Shown one piece after another: positions 1 to 5,737 of a DNA stretch of 7,956 nt. Origin of the DNA: Saccharospirillum sp035704555. Lineage in GTDB: Bacteria; Pseudomonadota; Gammaproteobacteria; Pseudomonadales; Natronospirillaceae. Each line of letters begins with the position of its first letter. The stretch's first letter is position 1. Below the pieces are notes generated by a model. It was given only the letters and a program-made list of their open reading frames with translations, was not told the DNA's origin and searched no databases. The stretch covers positions 1 through 7,956 of the forward strand of contig DASSWT010000194.1 of NCBI GenBank assembly GCA_035704555.1, in the 5' to 3' direction. A program made the translations under genes and the position numbers.

Positions 1-1
1 G

Positions 2-943
2 GCCGGGGTGATTGTGATCGACAACACCGGTCGCATTAGCCGAATCAACCCCGCTGCCGAAGACCTGTTGCGCAGTGATACCACCCCCCGCCTGATCGGC
101 GAGCCCTGGGTTCGCATTATTCGTCACGCCTTTAAACCCCGCCAGGACGATGGCCATGAAATCTCGCTGGTCGACGGTCGCCTGGTCAGCATCGAAACCT
201 GTGCCCTCGACAATGCCGGTCAGTTGATACTGCTGACCGACCAGACCGAGACGCGCGCCCTGCAGGCGCAGTTGTCGCGTCACGAACGGCTATCGGCCAT
301 GGGGCGTATGGTCGCCTCCCTGGCACACCAGATCCGCACGCCCTTGTCGGCCGCCATGCTGTATGCCTCCAACCTGAAAAACCCCAGGGTCAGCCAGCCA
401 GTGCGCGAGCAATTTGTCGATAAACTGCTCGGTCGGTTGCATCACCTCGAACAACAGGTGCAGGACATGCTGGTGTTCGTAAAAGGCGAGTGCAAACTGA
501 TTCATAAAGTCACCGTAGGAGAGCTGTTTTCGGCCATGCAGGACAACCTGTCGGTGCTGATTCAACAGCACCCGGATGCCCTGGAGTGGCAGGACCAAAG
601 CGAGGGTGCCGAACTGCAATGCCAGAAAGATGCGCTGGTCAGTGCATTGAGCAACCTGGTCACCAACGCCTTCGAGGCCATTCGTTCCAATCCCCGAATT
701 TCGATACTGGCCCGTGAAGAAACCGGTCGGCTGGTGCTGACCATTTCCGATAACGGACCCGGTATGGATGAGGCGACCCTTAACCAGGTAACCGAACCGT
801 TTTTTACCACCAAAAGCCATGGCACAGGCCTCGGTATACCGGTTGTTATGGCCGTGACCCGGGCTCACCACGGTGAATTTCATATTAACAGTCAACCGGG
901 TGAGGGCACTCAGGTTGCCCTGTCTTTTCCGGTTAAAGGCTAA
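2..943 (+). CDS. fleS: FleS-like sensor histidine kinase, 5' end off the window
   Basis: Cytoplasmic-type histidine kinase that would autophosphorylate and pass phosphate to the regulator encoded next. The frame is open to the window edge and the PAS strand there begins Ala-Gly before the GTG at 8, so that GTG is probably internal and the true start lies upstream. Numbering from nt 8: PAS domain about 1-80 (VIDNTGRISRINPAAEDLL); dimerisation/H-box 95-115 with HQIRTPL and phospho-acceptor His107; N-box NLVTNAFEA around Asn220; G1 box DNGPGM 248-253; F-box PFFTTK 264-269; G2 box GTGLGI 272-277. No membrane segment is visible. The phrases RMVASLAHQIRTPLSAA and DDGHEISL resemble Pseudomonas FleS strongly. 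A regulator start lies 54 bp downstream, giving a classic kinase-regulator operon. All kinase boxes are intact. A generic PAS kinase of the same family is the alternative. Confidence 0.88.
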   Translation, partial: AGVIVIDNTGRISRINPAAEDLLRSDTTPRLIGEPWVRIIRHAFKPRQDDGHEISLVDGRLVSIETCALDNAGQLILLTDQTETRALQAQLSRHERLSAMGRMVASLAHQIRTPLSAAMLYASNLKNPRVSQPVREQFVDKLLGRLHHLEQQVQDMLVFVKGECKLIHKVTVGELFSAMQDNLSVLIQQHPDALEWQDQSEGAELQCQKDALVSALSNLVTNAFEAIRSNPRISILAREETGRLVLTISDNGPGMDEATLNQVTEPFFTTKSHGTGLGIPVVMAVTRAHHGEFHINSQPGEGTQVALSFPVKG

Positions 944-986
944 TCGCCAGCGTGACCTGGTGCGATATACCGCGCAGTCGGGTATG

Positions 987-991
987 AGGAG
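987..991 (+). promoter_or_regulatory. Shine-Dalgarno site of fleR
   Basis: AGGAG lies 6 nt before the ATG at 998. It decides between that start and the out-of-frame ATG at 994, and suits REC-domain residue 1. Confidence 0.75.
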
Positions 992-997
992 AGATGC

Positions 998-2419
998 ATG
1001 CGAGTACTCATTGTTGAAGACGATGCCAGCCTGAGAGAGGCGGTGAGCGATACTCTTAAATTGTCGGACTATGAGGTCATTGAAGCCGATTGCGGTGAAG
1101 CCGCCATCGCGCGACTCAACGAAGCCCAGGTCGACTTCATCGTCAGCGACGTCAATATGCCCGGCATGGATGGTCATGAATTGCTGGCCTACGTGCGCCA
1201 GAATCAGCCTCAGATCCCGTTTCTGCTGGTCACCGCCTACGCCACTGTTGAAAAAGCCGTATCCGCCTTGCACGCCGGCGCGATCGATTACCTGGTAAAA
1301 CCCTTTCAACCCGAGCAACTGATCGACTTGCTGGAGCGCCACGGGAATCAGCCCAGTGCCTCAATTGATGAGCCCATCGCCAATGAAGTTTCAAGCCAGC
1401 AGGTATTGATGCTGGCCCGCAAAGTAGCGGTAACCGATAGCACTACCCTGATCAGCGGCGAAAGCGGTACCGGTAAGGAAGTGCTGGCAAGATACATTCA
1501 CCAGCATTCGCCACGAGCCCAGCAGCCCTTCGTTGCAATTAACTGCGCGGCCATTCCGGAAAACATGCTGGAAGCGACGCTTTTTGGTCACGAAAAAGGC
1601 GCCTTTACCGGTGCCATTGCCAGCCAGCCCGGCAAGTTCGAGCAGGCCAACGGCGGTACGCTGTTGCTCGATGAAATTTCCGAAATGGACATGGGTTTGC
1701 AGGCGAAATTGCTGCGCGTATTGCAGGAGCGGGAAGTCGAACGCATCGGCGGTCGCAAGGTCGTTGAACTGGATGTTCGGGTACTGGCGACCACCAACCG
1801 CGATCTGATGCGTGAAGTACAGGCGGGCCGGTTCCGGGAAGATTTGTACTACCGCTTAAATGTCTTCCCGTTGCAATGGCAGCCATTGCGCGCGCGACGC
1901 GACGACCTGATACCACTGGCGAATCACCTGTTGGCCAAGCACGCCAAAAAAATGCATAAACCACGCGTTATGCTCGACGATTCAGCCCGTGCCCGCATTC
2001 TTTCGTACGACTGGCCCGGCAATATTCGGGAGCTGGACAACGCCTTGCAAAGAGCGCTGATTTTACAATCTGGTCAGTGGGTAACGTCTCAGGATCTTGG
2101 GTTGGAAGGCGAGCATCTGATCGACTTTGAACCTGCCCGACAGCAGGCCATGGTGCAACAGGCCGATGTAATGTCGAATACCATTATGGGCGAGTCGGTT
2201 GAGCCGGATGAACCTGAAACCGCCGTGCATGAATCCATGCAGGTTGACCTGAAACATCGTGAGTTCGAGATTATTCTGGATGCGTTGCGGGTCACTCAGG
2301 GGCGTAAAAACCGGGCGGCGGATAAGCTGGGTATTTCAGCCAGAACCTTGCGTTACAAGCTCGCAAGAATGCGGGAAATTGGGATGGATGTGGATGGGGC
2401 AATAGCCGGTATTCGGTGA
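998..2419 (+). CDS. fleR: FleR-like sigma-54-dependent response regulator
   Basis: NtrC-family activator of RNA polymerase with sigma-54; in Pseudomonas and relatives FleR drives hook, basal-body and other mid-class flagellar genes after FleS phosphorylation. The 473-residue protein is complete. The receiver domain spans about 1-115, with acidic pair Asp8/Asp9, phospho-acceptor Asp51, Thr79 and Lys101. The AAA+ domain spans about 130-370, with Walker A GESGTGKE 154-161, the sigma-54-contacting GAFTGA loop 201-206, Walker B GTLLLDE 220-226, and an arginine-rich sensor region further on. A Fis-type helix-turn-helix lies at about 420-465 (NRAADKLGISARTLRYKL). A strong AGGAG sets the start. It follows fleS by 54 bp with no terminator visible, so cotranscription is likely. 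In Pseudomonas fleR is followed by fliE; here a convergent gene set follows. The family is certain; the flagellar assignment rests on similarity to FleS/FleR and on the pairing. Confidence 0.9.
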   Translation: MRVLIVEDDASLREAVSDTLKLSDYEVIEADCGEAAIARLNEAQVDFIVSDVNMPGMDGHELLAYVRQNQPQIPFLLVTAYATVEKAVSALHAGAIDYLVKPFQPEQLIDLLERHGNQPSASIDEPIANEVSSQQVLMLARKVAVTDSTTLISGESGTGKEVLARYIHQHSPRAQQPFVAINCAAIPENMLEATLFGHEKGAFTGAIASQPGKFEQANGGTLLLDEISEMDMGLQAKLLRVLQEREVERIGGRKVVELDVRVLATTNRDLMREVQAGRFREDLYYRLNVFPLQWQPLRARRDDLIPLANHLLAKHAKKMHKPRVMLDDSARARILSYDWPGNIRELDNALQRALILQSGQWVTSQDLGLEGEHLIDFEPARQQAMVQQADVMSNTIMGESVEPDEPETAVHESMQVDLKHREFEIILDALRVTQGRKNRAADKLGISARTLRYKLARMREIGMDVDGAIAGIR

Positions 2420-2437
2420 GGTTGGTTTTGAAAAACG

Positions 2438-2589
2438 AACGGCTGCGCCGTTCCCCCTCTCTCTAGCTCTCTCCCCCAGGGGTGGAGAGAGGACAGGAAT
2501 GTGCAGTGCCCTTAGCGATGGGCGCTGGTCACATTCAACCAACTCACTGCTCCCTCTCCCGTCCCACGGGAGAGGGCTGGGGAGAGGGT
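2438..2589 (+). repeat. Structured intergenic repeat, copy A (152 bp)
   Basis: Nearly fills the convergent gap between fleR and trm112 and recurs in the same orientation at 5563-5713. It begins with a small hairpin, GAACGGC/GCCGTTC (2437-2443 with 2447-2453). Hairpin 1 is CTCTCTCC 2467-2474 with GGAGAGAG 2484-2491. A central hairpin follows: GAATGTG 2497-2503 with CACATTC 2530-2536, and inside it AGTGCCC 2505-2511 with GGGCGCT 2520-2526 (one G-U). Hairpin 2 is a perfect 11-bp stem, 2552-2562 with 2566-2576, around a 3-nt loop. A last purine run, GGGGAGAGGG at 2579-2588, can pair with CCCTCTC at 2455-2461, closing the whole element like a cloverleaf. No T-tract follows, so it is not a textbook terminator, though it could end transcripts or protect 3' ends on either strand. 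It encodes no convincing protein. Confidence 0.88.
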
Positions 2590-2596
2590 TCTCTAC

Positions 2597-2812
2597 TCAA
2601 GCCAAAGAGCTTTTCTTGGACAACCAATGTTCATATTCTTCCTGACTCAGCACCCGGGCTACGTCTTCCAGCATGACCGGAATGCCATCGCGAATTGGGT
2701 AGGCGAGTTTGGCGGCGGTTGAAATCAGTTCTTCCTTTTCCCGGTCGATTTGCAGGGGCGCCTTGGTGACCGGGCAGACCAGAATATTCAGCATTTGTTT
2801 ATCGATCATCAT
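2597..2812 (-). CDS. Trm112 family protein (YcaR-like)
   Basis: Small protein of 71 residues matching the bacterial Trm112/YcaR family (E. coli YcaR is about 60 residues). The shared core runs MLNILVCPV..APL, then REKEELI, then LAYPIRDGIPVMLEDVARVL. In eukaryotes and archaea Trm112 is a zinc-binding activator of several methyltransferases; the bacterial role is poorly defined. Only the first Cys of the CxxC knuckle seen in YcaR is present (CPVTK rather than CPVCN), so zinc binding through that knuckle is unlikely. Two adjacent ATGs (2812 and 2809) are possible starts. GAGGG 8 nt before 2812 supports this region over the longer open frame that runs up to 3010 inside yidD. The start overlaps the yidD stop by 14 bp, suggesting translational coupling. 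It is probably the last gene of the cysS-yidD-trm112 transcript, facing repeat copy A. Confidence 0.88.
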   Translation of the reverse strand: MMIDKQMLNILVCPVTKAPLQIDREKEELISTAAKLAYPIRDGIPVMLEDVARVLSQEEYEHWLSKKSSLA

Positions 2813-3119
2813 TGCGGTGGCCCTCGTGGGTGCAGTCCGTTTTCTGTTTGGTGTCTTGCGCAGCTGTGTCATCCGCTGGCAGATCATCATAGTCTGGTAA
2901 TGGCACGCCCGGTACCGGGTCGATGCCGCCTTCACAACCCGGGTGACAGCGGGCGATGCGTTTGATCGCCAGCCAGCTGCCCTTGAACGCGCCATGGTGT
3001 TGCAAGGCAATCAACGCGTATTCCGAGCAGGTCGGATAATACCGGCAGCGTGGCCCGAGCAGTGGGCTGATGGCCAACCGGTAGAACTTCACCACGCCGA
3101 TCAGCGGCCATTTCAGCAC
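2799..3119 (-). CDS. yidD: Membrane protein insertion efficiency factor YidD
   Basis: YidD assists YidC/Sec-dependent insertion of inner-membrane proteins and sits at the inner face of the membrane, probably through an amphipathic N-terminus. The family signature is clear: FYRLAISPLLGPRCRYYPTCSEYALIAL, then HGAFKGSWLAIKRIARCHPGCEGGIDPVP, with the conserved Cys residues and the CHP motif. The start chosen is GTG 3119, giving 106 residues: it puts the N-terminus a few residues before FYR as in other YidDs, has GGAG 8 nt upstream, and lies 19 bp after the cysS stop. An in-frame GTG at 3170 would give 123 residues and overlap cysS by 32 bp. After the core comes a hydrophilic tail of about 35 residues rich in Asp, Thr and Lys, longer than in E. 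coli (85 residues total). In many bacteria yidD sits between rnpA and yidC; here it follows cysS. Confidence 0.92.
   Translation of the reverse strand: MLKWPLIGVVKFYRLAISPLLGPRCRYYPTCSEYALIALQHHGAFKGSWLAIKRIARCHPGCEGGIDPVPGVPLPDYDDLPADDTAAQDTKQKTDCTHEGHRNDDR
2821..2825 (-). promoter_or_regulatory. Shine-Dalgarno site of the Trm112-like gene
   Basis: Minus-strand GAGGG lies 8 nt before the ATG at 2812 and inside the yidD 3' end. It supports the 71-residue start over upstream in-frame alternatives. Confidence 0.55.
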
Positions 3120-3127
3120 AGGGTTGG

Positions 3128-3131
3128 CTCC
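3128..3131 (-). promoter_or_regulatory. Shine-Dalgarno candidate for the internal yidD start
   Basis: Minus-strand GGAG lies 8 nt before GTG 3119 and overlaps the gap after cysS. A competing AGGA lies 5 nt before the upstream GTG 3170, so the start is not settled by this alone; protein alignment favours 3119. Confidence 0.45.
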
Positions 3132-3138
3132 GCCTGGC

Positions 3139-4524
3139 TCAGGCTTCGCGAGACCATTGAGTGCCTTCACGGGTGTCCTGAATCAGAATGCCCGCTCGCT
3201 TCAGTTCATCTCTGATTTCATCGGCCCGGCTAAAGTCTTTGGCTTTTTTGGCGTCCTGGCGTTGCTGAATCAGGTCTTCAATTTCGTCGGGTTGCATGCC
3301 ACCTTGCTGCTGGCCGTGAAACCAGGTCATCGGATCCTGCTGGGCGATGCCCAGGATGTTGGTAATGGCTTTTAGCTCGCCCTTGAGCCGGGCACGTTCG
3401 GTGTTATCCGTTGTCTTGAAGAACTGACCGGTCAGCTCATAAAGCGCCGCAATGGCTTTGGGCGTGTTCAGATCATCGAGCAGGGCCTGAACCGCTTCCA
3501 GCGATGACAGATCATCCGGCACCATGGCTTCAAGCTCCTGGCTATCACGCAAAACGGTATAGAGCCGGTCCAGGGTCTGACGGCTCTGGCTCAGCAATTG
3601 TTCCGACCAGTTCAGGTTCGAGCGGTAATGGGCCGACAACAGAGTCAGACGAACCACTTCACCCGGTTGCTCGTTCAGAACATCGCGCAAGACGGTAAAA
3701 TTGCCCAGCGACTTGGACATTTTTTCGCCTTCGACATCGAGCATGGCGTTGTGTATCCAGTACCGGGCGTAGCCCTGGCTGTCGGGCACGCAGCACAGGC
3801 CCTGAGCCATTTCGTTCTCGTGGTGCGGGAAAATCAGGTCGCTGCCACCGCCGTGAATATCGATGGTATCGCCCAGGTGCGCCATAATCATGGCGGTGCA
3901 CTCAATGTGCCAGCCGGGGCGACCACGACCCCACGGACTGTCCCAGCCGGGCAGGTCCTCGCTAGAGGGTTTCCAGAGTACAAAATCCATCGGGTGGCGT
4001 TTGTAGTCGGCAACCTCGACCCGGGCGCCGGCCATCATGTCGTCGATGTTGCGGCGTGACAGTTGGCCGTAGTCTCTCATCGAGTCGACTGCGAACAGCA
4101 CATGACCTTCGGCGGCGTAGGCATGGCCGCGGTCGATCAGCCGTTCAATGATGTCGATGATCTGCGGGATGTGTTCGGTTGCACGAGGCTGCAGCGTTGG
4201 CTCGAGATTACCCAGGGCCGCCATGTCTTCCTGGTAGGCGTTGGCGTAGGTGTCGGCGAAGGTCTTGATGTCGACGCCTTCGGCTTTCGCGCTGGCGTTG
4301 ATCTTGTCGTCTACGTCGGTCAGGTTGCGAGCGAAGATGACGTTCGAAAACTGGGTTTTCAGCACCCGGAACAGCAAGTCGAACACCACGGCCGAACGGC
4401 CATTGCCGACGTGAATGTAGTTGTAGACGGTTGGGCCGCAGGCGTAAAACGTCACTCTGTTCGGGTCGAGCGGTACAAAGGGTTCTTTTTTACCGGACAG
4501 GGTGTTGTAAACAGTCAGCGTCAT
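3139..4524 (-). CDS. cysS: Cysteinyl-tRNA synthetase
   Basis: Class I aminoacyl-tRNA synthetase that charges tRNA-Cys with cysteine in the cytoplasm; essential. The 461-residue protein is full length (E. coli CysS is also 461). The Rossmann active site has the HIGH signature as HVGN at 38-41 and KMSKS at 268-272. The four zinc ligands that select cysteine are all present: Cys29, Cys209, His234 and Glu238. Other family blocks are NLTDVDDKI 67-75, GWHIECTAM 204-212 and GGGSDLIFPHHENE 225-238. The C-terminal helical DALR-type region ends in the usual EIRDELKRAGILIQDT motif and tRNA-binding tail. The start ATG has only a weak GGAA 6 nt upstream. A gap of 79 bp separates it from the upstream pterin-synthase-like gene; yidD follows after 19 bp, so cysS, yidD and trm112 probably form one operon. 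Nothing suggests decay. Confidence 0.98.
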   Translation of the reverse strand: MTLTVYNTLSGKKEPFVPLDPNRVTFYACGPTVYNYIHVGNGRSAVVFDLLFRVLKTQFSNVIFARNLTDVDDKINASAKAEGVDIKTFADTYANAYQEDMAALGNLEPTLQPRATEHIPQIIDIIERLIDRGHAYAAEGHVLFAVDSMRDYGQLSRRNIDDMMAGARVEVADYKRHPMDFVLWKPSSEDLPGWDSPWGRGRPGWHIECTAMIMAHLGDTIDIHGGGSDLIFPHHENEMAQGLCCVPDSQGYARYWIHNAMLDVEGEKMSKSLGNFTVLRDVLNEQPGEVVRLTLLSAHYRSNLNWSEQLLSQSRQTLDRLYTVLRDSQELEAMVPDDLSSLEAVQALLDDLNTPKAIAALYELTGQFFKTTDNTERARLKGELKAITNILGIAQQDPMTWFHGQQQGGMQPDEIEDLIQQRQDAKKAKDFSRADEIRDELKRAGILIQDTREGTQWSREA

Positions 4525-4603
4525 CTGCGGTTCCGAAGCTCTCTTGAGTGATTCAATGAATGTAAGGCAGTAGCGGGCAGTGTAACACCGCAGCGTCAGG
4601 CGG

Positions 4604-5467
4604 TCATGAGCCGGATTCTGCGATGGCGCCTTTCATCACGCCTTCAAAGGCGCGTACGCGCCAACGGTCTCGCGGGTACTCCATAGCCAGGCTGTTGGCC
4701 AGATGCGCGGCGATCAGCTCAACCGTGGTGTCGGTTTTAAGGGTTTCGGTTCGCGCCTGTGGTAGCCAGACATCAAACCGGCCCTGCTCAGCGTCGTAAC
4801 CGACATGGATCAGGTCTGAATCGGAGCCCGGGCTGGCTACGATGTCCTCTTCGGTAATCAGATAGATGTCCTGAAACCGTTCCGCCCAGTCTCGCTCAAC
4901 CTCGGCATCGCGCTTACCATTGCGGAAAATCTCGACGCGGGACCGGTGTCCGTGACAGATTCGCTGGCAGTCGCCCTGGTGTTTCTTCAGGCCGTGCGAG
5001 TAATGGTAGAAAGGGCCGTCGATCACTTCGCTGCGCAGGCGTAAAACGACCTGGGAGACGTTGTCTGGCACCAGGGTGTTGAGGTGCGCTTCCAGTGTTG
5101 GCCGCACCGAGTCGATGCTGATGTCGTCGGTCTCGACCAGGTACACGGCCTCCCGCGGCGACTCATACTGAAACCTCAGGGCACCCCGGGCGTTGTGGTA
5201 TTCGGCCAGAATGCGCTCACCGTTGTCAGTCTCCTGCAGTGTCAGCCCGGGCAATTTTGCTGGCAGCACCAGGGTGTGATCCATCCCGGAATCGAGCGCG
5301 GCTTTGAGCAGCTTTTTGACGTGGCCGAAGTCGAACACCATGCCTTCTTCGTTCAGTTCGCCCACCAGCTCGACGTCGACAATCCAGCTTTCGCCCACCA
5401 CGCCGCGGGTCGGGTGAAAATAGCTGAAGTCCAGAACGGTCAGGTTGTCTACGAAAAGGCGGCTCAT
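4604..5467 (-). CDS. Tandem-domain 6-pyruvoyl-tetrahydropterin synthase / QueD-like protein
   Basis: The 287-residue protein appears to be two T-fold (tunnelling-fold) domains of the 6-PTPS/QueD family in one chain. QueD makes 6-carboxytetrahydropterin for queuosine; the substrate here is unknown. The N-terminal half (about 1-125) has FDFGHVK 45-51, MDH 62-64 (matching the catalytic Asp-His of QueD) and VYLVET with Glu112, but VGE replaces the HGH zinc pair. The C-terminal half (about 150-287) has the zinc motif, His158 with HGH at 172-174, flanking Cys167 and Cys171, and Glu275 near the end, but no clear Asp-His. ATG 5467 is chosen because the longer open frame to 5602 runs through repeat copy B and translates to repeat-derived residues. 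The Shine-Dalgarno is weak. cysS follows after 79 bp. The fold is well supported; enzymatic activity is inference. Confidence 0.82.
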   Translation of the reverse strand: MSRLFVDNLTVLDFSYFHPTRGVVGESWIVDVELVGELNEEGMVFDFGHVKKLLKAALDSGMDHTLVLPAKLPGLTLQETDNGERILAEYHNARGALRFQYESPREAVYLVETDDISIDSVRPTLEAHLNTLVPDNVSQVVLRLRSEVIDGPFYHYSHGLKKHQGDCQRICHGHRSRVEIFRNGKRDAEVERDWAERFQDIYLITEEDIVASPGSDSDLIHVGYDAEQGRFDVWLPQARTETLKTDTTVELIAAHLANSLAMEYPRDRWRVRAFEGVMKGAIAESGS

Positions 5468-5496
5468 TATGGGTCCGGTTGGGAAAAGGGGCGCGT

Positions 5497-5505
5497 ATTT
5501 TAGCA
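5497..5505 (-). promoter_or_regulatory. Candidate extended -10 promoter for the pterin-synthase-like gene
   Basis: On the minus strand TGCTAAAAT (extended TGn plus TAAAAT, five of six to the sigma-70 consensus) ends 29 nt before the ATG at 5467, predicting a short leader of about 20 nt. No good -35 hexamer sits at the expected distance, which is tolerated with an extended -10. Position relative to the start is the main support. Confidence 0.4.
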
Positions 5506-5562
5506 GCTTGTGGAGCTGGAGGGGAGCGGTAGCTGAATGGATAAAAGCTAAACCACAATTGT

Positions 5563-5713
5563 AACGGCTGCGCCGTCCCCTCTCTCTAGCTCTCTCCCCC
5601 AAGGGTGGAGAGAGGACGGGTGTGTTCAGCGTTGCGAGCGACTGGCACTGGTTGCAATTCAGCCAACTAATGGCTCCCTCTCCCGCCGTGCGGGAGAGGG
5701 CTGGGGAGAGGGT
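5563..5713 (+). repeat. Structured intergenic repeat, copy B (151 bp)
   Basis: Same family and orientation as 2438-2589. The first roughly 55 nt (AACGGCTGCGCCGT to GAGAGAGGAC) and the last roughly 38 nt are nearly identical to copy A; the middle is clearly diverged but of almost equal length. Hairpin 1 is CTCTCTCC 5590-5597 with GGAGAGAG 5607-5614 around a 9-nt loop. Hairpin 2 is an 11-bp stem, 5676-5686 with 5690-5700, around a CGT loop. Its loop-closing pair is C-G where copy A has T-A. GGGGAGAGGG follows at 5703-5712. The central hairpin seen in copy A pairs only partly here. Unlike copy A it lies between divergent genes, so it would be transcribed only in a leader RNA. Read on the minus strand it creates a spurious N-terminal extension (GERARERG) of the neighbouring gene. 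Confidence 0.88.
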
Positions 5714-5737
5714 ACGCTCTTGGTTTTATGCTCTGGT

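Noticed and set aside
290..1342. Long minus-strand open frame (350 codons) across fleS and fleR
   Set aside because: It is antisense to two clearly recognisable proteins, has no domain I recognise, and is the kind of shadow frame common in GC-rich genes.
2336..2676. Small open frames on both strands running through repeat copy A
   Set aside because: Their translations are low-complexity products of the CT/GA-rich repeat, plus shadows of fleR and trm112.
2813..3010. N-terminal extension of the Trm112-like protein to 137 residues
   Set aside because: The added part lies inside yidD in another frame and has no Trm112 similarity. The 71-residue form has a Shine-Dalgarno and matches the family length.
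3598..4551. Two plus-strand open frames of about 150-160 codons opposite cysS
   Set aside because: They are antisense to a full-length, motif-complete CysRS and their translations show no family features.
4525..4603. Hairpin GCGGTG-TTA-CACTGC and possible promoter or terminator between the pterin-synthase-like gene and cysS
   Set aside because: The stem is 6 bp with a wobble and no T-tract follows, and no convincing -35/-10 pair was found. It is too weak to annotate.
5468..5602. N-terminal extension of the pterin-synthase-like protein to 5602
   Set aside because: The extra residues (GERARERG and onward) come from repeat copy B and an AT-rich spacer, and a promoter-like -10 lies inside. The family fold begins right after the ATG at 5467.
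2438..5713. The two repeats as ends of a composite transposon or CRISPR-like array
   Set aside because: They are direct repeats around housekeeping genes, no transposase or cas gene is present, and no regular spacer pattern exists.
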